A stretch of DNA of 64,000 nt from assembly GCA_029219245.1 (NCBI GenBank), contig JAQXTA010000003.1:1-64000 (forward strand), read 5' to 3'. Numbering within the stretch: position 1 is the stretch's first letter; the number at the start of each line of letters is the position of its first letter. Source of the stretch: Lachnospiraceae bacterium. GTDB taxonomy: Bacteria; Bacillota; Clostridia; Lachnospirales; Lachnospiraceae. The translations under genes and the position numbers were made by a program. Positions 9,589 through 18,304 of the stretch are shown in pieces. The notes beneath the pieces were generated by a model. It made no database searches, was not told where the DNA came from, and saw nothing but the letters and a program-made list of their open reading frames with translations.

Positions 9589-10524
9589 TTATGCATGAAG
9601 TCTATGAATCAGCCGATACGCGATTTCGCTTTCTGTAATCAGGTTTTCGGTATGGGCAAAAAAGACAATTCCGTCTGTCGGTGCCACAATTGTTTCTTTT
9701 ACGTTTCCTTCATACGGGTCGATAATCTCGGCAAGCAGATTGCCGTAGCGCACATCCTCGCCCGGCTTTACCAGTCCCCGGAAAATGCCGCCGCTGCCGG
9801 CATGGATATTGGACAAATCCTCTTCCATAATCACATGACTGATATAACCACTGTGGCTTTCGTACCGCACGATCCCCATTCTCGTCAAAAAGCGCAGTAC
9901 CGCTGCTACCGCCTGATTGGCACTGGTAGCATCAATTTCCTGATTCTTATTCGTATATAGGGAAAAGGCCGCCGTCTTTTCATCCTGCCAGTTATAATTC
10001 AAGGTTCTAGTATCAATCGGTTTCGGTTTACGCACCACCACATAGGGAAGTCCGAACAGGTTCGCAAGCGAAGTATTCTGATAACCGGTTTCCATCATGC
10101 GCACATGCGGTACAAACTCACCATTCATATAAAAGCTGGCAAGCTGGATACCATAGCTGTAATCCCGGATTTCCTGCATGATGCCATCGGCAATCCTCGC
10201 TGCCGTATCGCCTTCCGGATTTCCCGGAAACATCCGGTTAATATCGATATCATCGACTCCCCAGAACCTTTTTGCCACATTCATGGAAAAATGATTTACA
10301 ACCGGAATAACCAGAATCTCTTTGCCCGCGCTGATGCATCCATTATTCTCCAATTCTTTGAAAACTCTTACAAGCTGCGAACAGATATAGAGCTGCTGTA
10401 CTTCATTTCCCCTAACCGGTCCCAGAATGCAGGCAGCTTTATCGCCTTTTCCGAACCGGTAGCCTTTTACAACCATATCCTCCCGACAGGGAGCTTTCAT
10501 ACGAAAAATTTCTTCTACAAACAT
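9589..10524 (-). CDS. M14-like (AspA/AstE family) protein lacking catalytic residues
   Basis: The 311-residue product is a paralogue of the next protein upstream and shares its fold: an M14/succinylglutamate-desuccinylase-type domain (about 1-225), then a barrel-sandwich C-terminal domain (about 235-311, GGIFRGLVKPGEDV). The family motif DxNRxFPG survives as DINRMFPG. An ungapped comparison with the neighbour shows loss of the site: zinc ligand His is Arg38 (GPVRGNE), the second His is Leu128 (GIQLAS), and the catalytic Glu is Tyr190; only Glu41 remains. I infer a pseudoenzyme, perhaps a partner subunit. Its ATG overlaps the end of the upstream gene by 10 bases and has AGGAGG before it, indicating translational coupling. 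Confidence 0.85.
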   Translation of the reverse strand: MFVEEIFRMKAPCREDMVVKGYRFGKGDKAACILGPVRGNEVQQLYICSQLVRVFKELENNGCISAGKEILVIPVVNHFSMNVAKRFWGVDDIDINRMFPGNPEGDTAARIADGIMQEIRDYSYGIQLASFYMNGEFVPHVRMMETGYQNTSLANLFGLPYVVVRKPKPIDTRTLNYNWQDEKTAAFSLYTNKNQEIDATSANQAVAAVLRFLTRMGIVRYESHSGYISHVIMEEDLSNIHAGSGGIFRGLVKPGEDVRYGNLLAEIIDPYEGNVKETIVAPTDGIVFFAHTENLITESEIAYRLIHRLHA

Positions 10525-11471
10525 CTTTCAAAGCCTCCTTTGATACCTGTCAGAATTCTTGCAAGTAAAGCACCTTCATAAACAAACGGATATTCCCGCA
10601 ACGTAAAAACAAGTCCATCCTTCTGTGCCACAATCTCCTGTGTTACTGTTCCGGTCAGCACATCGATAATTTCTCCGATTTTATCACCCTTGCGTATCCG
10701 GTGATGGTGCTCGATACTGGGTAAGAAAATACCGGAATGTCCGGCTCTGATAAATTCTACTTCACCATCCGTAGAAACAAGAGGCTGTTTTACCTCTGTT
10801 ACCGGTCCGCTCCAAAGTCCCATCTCACGCATCAGATAAAAAATGCCATCTACCACCTGATTACCATAGGAGCGGTTAATTCTGGTACCCAGTCCCATTT
10901 CCACAACCAGAGTCGGGACCCCAAGCATATTCATCGTATGCGCAAGGGTAGATTCATGCACCGTTGCAGTTGCATTTAACCATATCATATCTACATTCAT
11001 AAGTTTGGCAAAAGGCAGCAAACGTTTGGCAAAATCCTCACTGACACGTACCTGTGGAATTTCCTTGACAAATTTATCGGATGCATGTACATCTATACAA
11101 ATGTCTGCGCCGACAATATCATCCACCAGCGCAGCAGCAGCCCGTTCCATGACTGCCCCTTCTGTAGAGCCCGGGAAAATACGGTTCATATCCATTTCCA
11201 GTTTGGGAACATTCCGCTGTGCCAAATCCATTCCAAGGGGATTTACCGCTGGATAGAGATCGACAATGCCCTTCAGGTATTCCGGATGCTCTTTTAATCT
11301 CCGGGTCATTTCATAGCAGACATACTGTCCTTCCAGTTCATCTCCATGAATTCCGGATACAATGACAATCCTGCCTTCCTTTCCGGTTGCATTTTCACAG
11401 GTAATTCTGTTCTTCTTTATCTGCAGATTTTCTCCTACCGGCAGTTCAATGGAACATATTGTTTCAATCAT
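10515..11471 (-). CDS. M14-family zinc carboxypeptidase/deacylase (AspA/AstE type)
   Basis: This is the catalytically complete partner of the pair, 318 residues. It has the full active site: GIHGDE (His42 and Glu45), NRIFPG, a second His in IDVHAS (His129) and a catalytic Glu in LVVEMG (Glu191). The family (succinylglutamate desuccinylase, aspartoacylase and relatives) cleaves N-acyl amino acids or related amides in the cytoplasm; the substrate here cannot be told. A C-terminal barrel-sandwich domain covers about 240-318. I chose the ATG at 11471 because GGAGG lies six bases upstream; an earlier in-frame start has no such site. It is co-transcribed with the inactive paralogue. Confidence 0.88.
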   Translation of the reverse strand: MIETICSIELPVGENLQIKKNRITCENATGKEGRIVIVSGIHGDELEGQYVCYEMTRRLKEHPEYLKGIVDLYPAVNPLGMDLAQRNVPKLEMDMNRIFPGSTEGAVMERAAAALVDDIVGADICIDVHASDKFVKEIPQVRVSEDFAKRLLPFAKLMNVDMIWLNATATVHESTLAHTMNMLGVPTLVVEMGLGTRINRSYGNQVVDGIFYLMREMGLWSGPVTEVKQPLVSTDGEVEFIRAGHSGIFLPSIEHHHRIRKGDKIGEIIDVLTGTVTQEIVAQKDGLVFTLREYPFVYEGALLARILTGIKGGFERCL

Positions 11472-11545
11472 ACGAATCCTCCACGTCAGAGTCATATCCT
11501 TTTTATGCCCGGACGTTTACACTTACTTTTTTATTTTACACAAAG

Positions 11546-11577
11546 GAAGATGCTTCCGGCACTCCGGGAGCATCTTC
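11546..11577 (-). terminator. Hairpin after the TetR gene
   Basis: GAAGATGCT and AGCATCTTC close a long GC-rich stem just beyond the TetR stop codon. The U-run is only moderate on the minus strand. Confidence 0.55.
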
Positions 11578-11583
11578 GCCTTT

Positions 11584-12168
11584 TTATTCCATATCTATGA
11601 TAAGCCCTTCCATAATATACAACATCTGCTCATCCACCATTTTTTCCGTAATCCCCATTGTCTGGGAATTGATTTTTAGCCCCTCTAATACATACATAAT
11701 ATTGCTTGCGGCTCCTTTCGGATTCTCGCAATAGAATTCTCCGGATGCAATGCCGGATTCAATTAACTTCTCAATGACTTTTACCCCTGCATCAAACTGC
11801 CGACGCAACATATTATTTTTCTCTGCCTTATGTAGAAAAAAGTACTCATAAATCGCTACGGTCAGATTATTTTTCTTTCGCAGAAGCTCTTTCTTCTGCT
11901 CCTTCAAAAATAAAGTCAGGATATACGCCGCAGTATCCTCTTCTGTGATGCGGTTCGTAAAAACGTCATCTGCCTCATCCGCTTCCGCCTTCAGTACCTC
12001 TAACAGAATTTCTTCCGTACTGCTAAAATACAGATACAGACCACCCCTGCTGATTTCACACGCTTCTACAATATCCTTCATGGTAACATTTTTAAATCCC
12101 TTTTCCACAAAGACTTCCCGCGCCTTTTCCAAAATATATTGTTTCTTCTGTAGTGATTTTTCTCCCAT
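11584..12168 (-). CDS. TetR family transcriptional regulator
   Basis: The 194-residue product has the TetR helix-turn-helix at about 10-60 (KKQYILEKAREVFVEKGFKN, then ISRGGLYLYFSSTEEIL) and an all-helical ligand-binding half whose inducer is unknown. The ATG at 12168 has GGGAG at good spacing; a TTG four codons earlier is possible but less likely. It lies 21 bases after an unrecognised 155-residue gene, so the two form an operon. That operon faces away from the large cNMP-binding-like gene, with an exact 17-bp palindrome between the divergent promoters, a natural place for this repressor to act. That link is inference. Confidence 0.85.
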   Translation of the reverse strand: MGEKSLQKKQYILEKAREVFVEKGFKNVTMKDIVEACEISRGGLYLYFSSTEEILLEVLKAEADEADDVFTNRITEEDTAAYILTLFLKEQKKELLRKKNNLTVAIYEYFFLHKAEKNNMLRRQFDAGVKVIEKLIESGIASGEFYCENPKGAASNIMYVLEGLKINSQTMGITEKMVDEQMLYIMEGLIIDME

Positions 12169-12189
12169 ATCTTCTCCCAAAACTTCCTG

Positions 12190-12657
12190 CTACATCGGAA
12201 CATCCCAATATTCCAGATTTTCCTTCATTTTACGGATTACATACCAGAATACCCGGTTATGCACCGCTTCCGTCCACAATCTTCCTTTTGTCATACCACC
12301 CATAACATATTTCGACAGGATACCTTTTAAGACATCCATCTGCGTAATGTCCGCGCTCACAATCACCCTCAGTTCATCCTGTACGGTACGAATATGATAA
12401 CGGGAATAAACATACGGATAGTTTCTGTCTAACAGCTTGGTCCGCTGTACTTCCTTAATAAAGCTAAGCAGCGTACTGTCATATACCGGAAAGGCAACCG
12501 AACTTTCACCGATACCGGAACCGGTAAAATTTTTCGATACTTCACTGTCTGCTTTTTCTTCCAGCCATGGAAGATAGCGGATTAACCGTTCCACATCCGG
12601 TTTATATTCATTTACCATCTGCCTTCTATAAGCAATGTCCTCTTTTCCTGCTGTCAT
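12190..12657 (-). CDS. Unrecognised conserved-looking 155-residue protein
   Basis: I do not recognise the family. The product is soluble, without signal peptide, membrane helix or Cys clusters. It has a charged N-terminus (MTAGKEDIAYRRQMVNEYKP), a PWLEEKAD helix, and an aromatic-rich end (VFWYVIRKMKENLEYWDVPM). It precedes and is very likely co-transcribed with the TetR gene, so it may be controlled by it. A consensus-like promoter lies 68 bases upstream. Confidence 0.7.
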   Translation of the reverse strand: MTAGKEDIAYRRQMVNEYKPDVERLIRYLPWLEEKADSEVSKNFTGSGIGESSVAFPVYDSTLLSFIKEVQRTKLLDRNYPYVYSRYHIRTVQDELRVIVSADITQMDVLKGILSKYVMGGMTKGRLWTEAVHNRVFWYVIRKMKENLEYWDVPM

Positions 12658-12724
12658 GCAAGCTCATCCTTTCCCTGTCAGAACCGCTGTCAACTAAAAC
12701 GGCATAAATGTCATAAAATATTCT

Positions 12725-12753
12725 ATCATATTTTTTTTAATTGTACAGCACAA
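12725..12753 (-). promoter_or_regulatory. Promoter of the 155-residue/TetR operon
   Basis: On the minus strand TTGTGC (12748-12753) and TATGAT (12725-12730) are separated by 17 bases that include an A-rich stretch. Confidence 0.5.
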
Positions 12754-12773
12754 AATACTGCTTTGCTTCTTGT

Positions 12774-12790
12774 GCAATTCGACGAATTGC
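12774..12790. promoter_or_regulatory. Exact palindrome between divergent promoters, probable operator
   Basis: GCAATTCGACGAATTGC is a perfect 8-1-8 palindrome centred between the minus-strand promoter (12725-12753) and the plus-strand promoter (12813-12841). Its size and position fit a TetR-type operator serving both directions. Confidence 0.5.
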
Positions 12791-12812
12791 TTGTCCATAT
12801 TGTCACAATTCC

Positions 12813-12841
12813 TTGTCTTTATTTTCCAATAGACTTATAAT
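12813..12841 (+). promoter_or_regulatory. Promoter of the 756-residue cNBD-like gene
   Basis: TTGTCT (12813-12818) and TATAAT (12836-12841) are 17 bases apart, 61 bases before the chosen start codon. Confidence 0.7.
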
Positions 12842-12902
12842 ATAACTTATTAAATGATAACCCTGTTCTGTATGGCAGACACTCGGTTAGATGGGAGTAT
12901 TT

Positions 12903-15173
12903 ATGGCAGCAAAAGAATATAAGGCAGGCACTTTACTAATTCAAGAGGAGCAGGCGCTCACTGCCCTGCACGTTATTGCGAAGGGATCCATACATGCAAC
13001 TTTCCCCGGCGGTGAATTTTACCTTTCCAAAGGTGATGTTATCGGTGTATGTGAAGTTTTCTCCGATTCACATTTTATTTCTTACAGGGTAGCAGAAGAT
13101 GCCATTATTGCATCTTATCCATGCAACGGCAGCCTGTTATCCAACCTGTTACACGCAAACCATGACATGGCAAATTTAACATTATCTTCCTTTTTCCGGC
13201 AAATGCATGAAATACTTGACCAATATGAGTTATCTAAATTTGACTGTGATAACTTTTATCACTACCTGACGGACAGCTATGCAGAATATATTGATTTCTG
13301 TAGCAAAAACGGATTATCTCCACGTGCATTACCTGGTCTTGAAAATCTTACCGAACTGGTTCTGGAGGAAGATATTCATGACTGGTTAAGCGGCTACTAT
13401 GAGCAATTACAGAAATTACTAGATACAAACACTTCCTCAGCAAAGGATGCTGACTTTTTATTAGGTCTTCTGTTAAAAGGCAGCGAAGATATTCATAGTA
13501 TTACCTCTGTCTGTCGTGCCATGTTTGATTACAAATCCGAAATTGCCAGCTTGTTAATGAATGAAAATCATCTTGATTTCTTTGATTTATACGCAAGCGT
13601 ACTGTATAAAATCGGTCCAAATGCCGAGGACTCCACCTCCATCATTGCTGCAATCAGTACCATGATGATTCAATTAGAGGGACAGCCCTCCATCGACCAG
13701 ACGATGTATCAGAGCAGAGTGCACGAATATCGCACAAAACTCGACTCGATCAATCAATATATGGCAGAGCATCCGGAAAGCGATGGCGTATCTTCCACAG
13801 ACGAGACACCGGAAATCATGGATTCCCTCAACACCATCCTTACTTATGCAGAATGTGATGAGGAGCTTACCACAAGCTTTAAGAATGCGATTGCACAATA
13901 TAACAAATTAAAGGATAAAAACAGCACCGAAGATTCTGCCAGAAAACTGCGACTTGTCATTTCCAAGTTTTTTTATCAAGTATATAAAAAGGCATTTTTC
14001 AAAAGCGTTACCGATTACAATATTCCAAATGTCTTGAAAATGTTTTTTAATTTCGGTTATGTGGATGAACAGCTTGCAGGTATGGATAATGCAGCCTATC
14101 TGTATTCCATTGTAAACAATCTGCCAAGCAATCCTTCCGAAAAGGTATATACCATCTATGAATGGTTACGTGCTATTTACGATGGCAAAAAGACACCGAG
14201 CCGCAACGAATTTGACAGCGATTATGCCGCATATGTCCATGAAATGAAGGTAACCGGTAAGATTTCTGCCGAACAGGAAACCAATATGCTGAATGATAAG
14301 AAACAACGTGTTTCTTTCGAGATAGATAATATGTTTACCAGTGTCAACAAAATTTCCTTCGGCCGTATCAGCACCTTTAGTCCTGTTTTCTCTGAGCATA
14401 ATATTCTGAAGGATTTACAGACTTCTCTGGTAACTGCCGAAAGAGTCAAAACCGGTATCAACTACATACGCTCTACGGATTTCAGTGCTTTTTATCGTGA
14501 CACCATCTATACCAATCCCGACCTTGGCATTGGGAAAGAATATGTCAGCGTTGAAATTCTGCCGGATATTATTCTGATGCCCAATATCGGTATCCGTGGT
14601 GTTATGTGGCAGGAAATTGAAGGCAGGAAACGTACAACACCATCCCGTATGATGGTTTCCATTTTCCAGATGGAAGACCTAAACAGCCTACTTGTCCGCA
14701 TGACCGGTGAGTACCGCTGGGAAATGTGCAAGCGTATCCAAGGTGCGAGATGGAATGATATTTCAGATGCCTCCCTTACGAGCGAATACTTCGATTATAT
14801 TCAGTTCTATAAAAAGAACAGAGATTTGTCCGCCGATGCCAAAGACAAAATCAAACTCAGTATGCAAAAAGCGAAAAACAGCTTCAAGGAAATGTTTATC
14901 CGCGATTACAGCTCCTGGATTTTATTTGAAGGTGCCGGTTCTCCCCGTCTGAACAAGGTAGCGCGTTCCATCCTGTTTACCTATTGTCCATTCTCAAAGG
15001 AGATACGAAACAAGTTGAAAGCTAATCCTTTATACAAAGAAACGATGGATCGCTACGATATCAAGCTGGGACAGAAAATACACCATATGAACAATCTGTT
15101 CCAGAAGATAAAAAATCTCGGAGCAGATATTCCACCGGAAATTCAAAAGCAGCGTAATTATCTGGATTTGTAA
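12903..15173 (+). CDS. Large protein with N-terminal cyclic-nucleotide-binding-like domain
   Basis: Function not recognised. The 756-residue product begins with about 110 residues that fit a CRP-type beta-roll (YKAGTLLIQEEQALTALHVI, then GEFYLSKGDVIGVCEVFSD). The phosphate-binding cassette looks degenerate: the usual Arg-Ala pair is not where expected (SHFISYRVAEDA), so nucleotide binding is doubtful. No DNA-binding helix-turn-helix follows. The remaining 640 residues are hydrophilic and mostly helical, without signal peptide or membrane segments, and end in a basic region. The ATG at 12903 has GGGAG five bases upstream; the ATG four codons earlier has no ribosome site. It is transcribed alone, divergent from the TetR operon, and ends at a terminator shared with the facing FNT gene. 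Confidence 0.75.
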   Translation: MAAKEYKAGTLLIQEEQALTALHVIAKGSIHATFPGGEFYLSKGDVIGVCEVFSDSHFISYRVAEDAIIASYPCNGSLLSNLLHANHDMANLTLSSFFRQMHEILDQYELSKFDCDNFYHYLTDSYAEYIDFCSKNGLSPRALPGLENLTELVLEEDIHDWLSGYYEQLQKLLDTNTSSAKDADFLLGLLLKGSEDIHSITSVCRAMFDYKSEIASLLMNENHLDFFDLYASVLYKIGPNAEDSTSIIAAISTMMIQLEGQPSIDQTMYQSRVHEYRTKLDSINQYMAEHPESDGVSSTDETPEIMDSLNTILTYAECDEELTTSFKNAIAQYNKLKDKNSTEDSARKLRLVISKFFYQVYKKAFFKSVTDYNIPNVLKMFFNFGYVDEQLAGMDNAAYLYSIVNNLPSNPSEKVYTIYEWLRAIYDGKKTPSRNEFDSDYAAYVHEMKVTGKISAEQETNMLNDKKQRVSFEIDNMFTSVNKISFGRISTFSPVFSEHNILKDLQTSLVTAERVKTGINYIRSTDFSAFYRDTIYTNPDLGIGKEYVSVEILPDIILMPNIGIRGVMWQEIEGRKRTTPSRMMVSIFQMEDLNSLLVRMTGEYRWEMCKRIQGARWNDISDASLTSEYFDYIQFYKKNRDLSADAKDKIKLSMQKAKNSFKEMFIRDYSSWILFEGAGSPRLNKVARSILFTYCPFSKEIRNKLKANPLYKETMDRYDIKLGQKIHHMNNLFQKIKNLGADIPPEIQKQRNYLDL

Positions 15174-15220
15174 CATATTTATATAGCTATTTCAATAAGA
15201 ATATAGTAAATCTCTGCAAA

Positions 15221-15256
15221 AAACGAGGAAACGCACTACGCATTTCCTCGTTTTTA
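15221..15256 (+). terminator. Bidirectional terminator between convergent genes
   Basis: AACGAGGAAACGC and GCATTTCCTCGTT form a 13-base stem with one mismatch, flanked by A-run and T-run, between the facing cNBD-like and FNT genes. Confidence 0.8.
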
Positions 15257-15287
15257 TCTTTCTATTTTCTTTTTTGGTTTTCCGAAA

Positions 15288-16139
15288 TTACTTTGCCTTT
15301 TTAGCCCAATTAATACGGTAGATGCAGAAGCAAAGCACTCCTAAAAACAGGGAACCTCCTACTATGTTACCCAGCGTTACCGGTATCAGATTCTGAAACA
15401 GGCCACCTATAGAAAGTGCTTCGCATTGTCCGGCTGTTATTCCGTAGACTTCCTCTGCTTTTGTAACATATGCCGGATTAGAAGCGGCAAGCATGCCCGC
15501 CGGAATATAATACATATTGGCTACACAGTGTTCATAACCGGATGCCACGAAAGCAAGAATCGGGAAAAAGATTGCCCATATTTTTCCTGCTGCATCCTTT
15601 GCTGCCGCTGCCGCTAAAATTGCTACACAAACCAATATATTACACATAATACCGGAGGTAAAACCCTTCAGTGGAGAAATCGTTGCTTTTGCCAATGCCA
15701 CTTTAATGGTATACGCACCAAGCAATCCACCGGTATAATCATATTGTCCGCTGTAAAAGACAAGTACATCAATGATTAAAGAACCCACCAGATTGCTCAG
15801 ATATACAATTCCAAGATTCCTAACCATCTGAAGCCAGGTAACCTTTTTATCCAATACACCCATAATAAGCAGACAATTGCCGGTAAAAAGCTCACCGCCT
15901 ACCAATACAATCATCATAAGTCCCACCGGGAAAATCACACCGGCAAGCGTTCTTGCAAGTCCTACATCTCCCAGACTATGGACAGCCACATTGCTGCTGG
16001 CACCACCGATTGCAATAAAGGCACCTGCCAGAATACCCAGTAAAATCATTTTGCCAAGCGGCAGATTTGCTTTCACCACACCACCGTTAATATTAGCTTC
16101 GATAGCTTCTGTCGGAGTGTTAATACTATTGTTGTTCAT
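15288..16139 (-). CDS. Formate/nitrite transporter family channel
   Basis: The 283-residue membrane protein belongs to the FNT family (FocA, NirC and HSC relatives), pentameric channels for formate, nitrite, hydrosulfide or similar small anions. Six hydrophobic helices follow a short polar N-terminus. Family features include the GGASSNVAVHSLGDVG region, FTGNCLL in helix two or three, and FVASGYEHCVANMYYIPAGM with the channel His. The start has GGGAGG nine bases upstream. No formate or nitrite enzyme lies next to it, so the substrate is open. The upstream region holds paired inverted repeats, suggesting regulated expression. Confidence 0.92.
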   Translation of the reverse strand: MNNNSINTPTEAIEANINGGVVKANLPLGKMILLGILAGAFIAIGGASSNVAVHSLGDVGLARTLAGVIFPVGLMMIVLVGGELFTGNCLLIMGVLDKKVTWLQMVRNLGIVYLSNLVGSLIIDVLVFYSGQYDYTGGLLGAYTIKVALAKATISPLKGFTSGIMCNILVCVAILAAAAAKDAAGKIWAIFFPILAFVASGYEHCVANMYYIPAGMLAASNPAYVTKAEEVYGITAGQCEALSIGGLFQNLIPVTLGNIVGGSLFLGVLCFCIYRINWAKKAK

Positions 16140-16195
16140 CTGAAATTGCCTCCCTTTCTTTGTACGCTCCCCAATGTTTTATGCTATCATAATCA

Positions 16196-16270
16196 TGTCG
16201 AAAAAGCAAATTTAATCTCAAGTCTGTACACTATATTGTCCTTTTCGACACAATACAACAAAATATTGTT
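16196..16270 (-). promoter_or_regulatory. Upstream region of the FNT gene with inverted repeats
   Basis: TGTCGAAAA (16196-16204) and TTTTCGACA (16242-16250) are exact inverted copies 37 bases apart. A second dyad, AACAA-AATA-TTGTT, spans 16257-16270. They lie 57-131 bases upstream of the FNT start, with a poor -10/-35 between. This matches a regulated promoter; I cannot name the regulator. The rest of the 357-base gap is AT-rich, apart from a short dyad (GACTTGA/TCAAGTC, 16390-16411) and the amylase terminator. Confidence 0.4.
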
Positions 16271-16455
16271 AGATTTTCAGACCGTTTCCGAGCAAATTAT
16301 CCATATTTTGACGCTTAAGGCTAATATAGTGTTATTTTTTCGCAATATATTTATAGACTAACAACGTTTAAAAATATATATTATTTATAGACTTGATTAC
16401 GGAAGTCAAGTCGGTAATAGCAATTCCGGAAGAATTCCCCTTTTACACAAAACGG

Positions 16456-16490
16456 AACCCCTCGAAGAATACTTCGGGGGGTTTTGTTTT
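16456..16490 (-). terminator. Terminator after the amylase gene, probably bidirectional
   Basis: AACCCCTCGAAG and CTTCGGGGGGTT pair around an AATA loop directly after the amylase stop codon. The better U-run is on the plus strand, so it could also end a plus-strand transcript from the gap. Confidence 0.7.
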
Positions 16491-16496
16491 ATACTT

Positions 16497-18176
16497 TTAT
16501 TTTAATATCAGTACGGAATACTTCGGCATAATCACTTTGCCATCCGTTACTTCAATTTTTTCTTCTCCGCTCTCCAATGTTCCCCGGATGCTTGCCTCCA
16601 AGATTTCTTTTCCACCTACCGTAAGAGTGCTTACATCCAATTCCTCTGTTTCGGTACCAAGATGGAAAATCAATATCAGCTCAGAGCCTTCATAAGTTTT
16701 CTTAATGGTACAGAAGGTATCACCGGAAAGTTCCTCCAGATATTCGACCTTTCCTCTGGCTATTTCGGGATTCTGATTTCTGATTTTGATTGCCTTTTTA
16801 TAGTAATTATAAATAGAGTTTTCATCCTGCTGCTGTTCTTCCAGACTTTCAAACTTCATCTTCACAGCATCCATGTCTGCAGGTCCATCACACATACCTT
16901 CTGCATCCGGATTCATACTCCAATACATGGGGGCACGTTTATTCTCATCCTTGCCGGATCCCTTCATGCCCAGTTCTTCTCCATAATAAACAAACACAGA
17001 ACCATCCATAAACAGATTCATGGCACCTGCTATTTTTGTCTGGTACTCTGAATCATCTCCTGCATAATAGCCGGCACTTCTTCCCATATCATGATTAGTA
17101 TAAAACGGTGCATCAATGTAGTTTTCATTATACTGTCCGAATGTCTCATCCAGAGAAGCAACAGCCTCACCGTATTTGTTTGCAGGCGCGCCGTTAACTA
17201 CTTTGGAAATGGTCCCGTCTTTGTCCGCAAAGGCAAAGTCAAAGACACTGTCAATTCCACTGCTATAATACGGAGCATAATCTGTCATGGCAAGCCAGGC
17301 TTCTCCTACCAGATAAGCATCTTCTCTTTTTGCTTTTACAATCCCCTGAAACCAGTTTAAAAAGTCAATGTTGGCCTGGGGGCTTCCGGTATAATATTCC
17401 TTGACCGCATCCAGTCGGAAACCACCTACGCCCATATCCAGCCAGTATTCTGCTATCTTCCGGATTTCTGTACGAAGTTCCTCGCAGTCCAGATTTAAGT
17501 CCGGCATTTCGCTCCAGAACTGTGCTTCATAATACCAGTCCGTTCCTGCCACTTCATAGCAGCCGGCCCCCTTTTCCTTGGAAAAATGATAATATGCAAA
17601 ATAAGGACATTCTTCTACGCTTGGCTCTTTATCGCCCAGTTCTTTCAAATAGGTACACGCCTCCTGAAACCATGGATTCTGCGACGACGTGTGATTCAGT
17701 ACCAGATCCATTATCACTTTGATTCCACGCCTGTCACATTCTGCAAGAAGTTCCTCGAAGTCTTCTAAGGTTCCATATTCCGGATCAATTTCATAGTAAT
17801 CCTTTACATCATACTTATGGTAAGTCGGTGATGGATTAACAGGCATTAGCCAGATACCGTTGCAACCCAGGTCCGTATCAGTGGTATCATCGCCGTCATT
17901 GATATAATCCAGTTTGGAAATTAAACCCTGTATATCTCCGATACCATCGTCATCGCTGTCATAAAAGGAATAGACGAAAACCTCATAATAGGTACGGTAA
18001 TTGTCATCTATTATATTCAAAGATATGTTGTCTGTCACATCACCGGTTTCGATGGTTTCGGTCACTTCTGCTGCAGTCTTGTCCTCTGCTGTCACCTTTC
18101 CATCGGTTCCACATGCCGTAAGCAGCATGGAAAGAAACAGGCATACACATAAAAATCCAGCTGTTTTTCTTTTCAT
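16497..18176 (-). CDS. Secreted GH13 alpha-amylase family lipoprotein
   Basis: A 559-residue GH13 enzyme cleaving alpha-glucosidic bonds in starch or maltodextrin at the cell surface. Residues 1-22 are a lipoprotein signal ending in LLTAC, with Cys22 as the lipid anchor. The (beta/alpha)8 barrel follows, with nucleophile Asp256 (GGFRLDA), acid/base Glu292 (LVGEAW) and Asp363 (YTNHDMGR). A small beta domain ends the protein. The start at 18176 is fixed by the signal peptide and GAGG eight bases upstream; 25 extra in-frame codons upstream are not used. It follows the MalEFG-type genes on the same strand, but a terminator separates them, so it may rely on readthrough or a promoter I cannot see. 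Confidence 0.93.
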   Translation of the reverse strand: MKRKTAGFLCVCLFLSMLLTACGTDGKVTAEDKTAAEVTETIETGDVTDNISLNIIDDNYRTYYEVFVYSFYDSDDDGIGDIQGLISKLDYINDGDDTTDTDLGCNGIWLMPVNPSPTYHKYDVKDYYEIDPEYGTLEDFEELLAECDRRGIKVIMDLVLNHTSSQNPWFQEACTYLKELGDKEPSVEECPYFAYYHFSKEKGAGCYEVAGTDWYYEAQFWSEMPDLNLDCEELRTEIRKIAEYWLDMGVGGFRLDAVKEYYTGSPQANIDFLNWFQGIVKAKREDAYLVGEAWLAMTDYAPYYSSGIDSVFDFAFADKDGTISKVVNGAPANKYGEAVASLDETFGQYNENYIDAPFYTNHDMGRSAGYYAGDDSEYQTKIAGAMNLFMDGSVFVYYGEELGMKGSGKDENKRAPMYWSMNPDAEGMCDGPADMDAVKMKFESLEEQQQDENSIYNYYKKAIKIRNQNPEIARGKVEYLEELSGDTFCTIKKTYEGSELILIFHLGTETEELDVSTLTVGGKEILEASIRGTLESGEEKIEVTDGKVIMPKYSVLILK

Positions 18177-18256
18177 CTCAGTCCTCGTTTCTGCGCACTC
18201 CTTCTCACCGCATAGCAGATTTGCACCGAGTACGCCAGACACAAATCCCACGTGTC

Positions 18257-18293
18257 AAAAAAAAATGCAGACCGCCGTCAGACAGCCTGCATT
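18257..18293 (-). terminator. Terminator after malG
   Basis: AATGCAG and CTGCATT close a stem-loop followed on the minus strand by an uninterrupted run of nine U, 12 bases past the malG stop. Confidence 0.8.
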
Positions 18294-18304
18294 CCATCTT
18301 TTTA

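Noticed and set aside
16380-16490. Small regulatory RNA ending at the terminator
   Set aside because: A dyad and a plus-strand terminator are there, but no convincing plus-strand promoter is seen, so I list it only as a possibility under the FNT finding.
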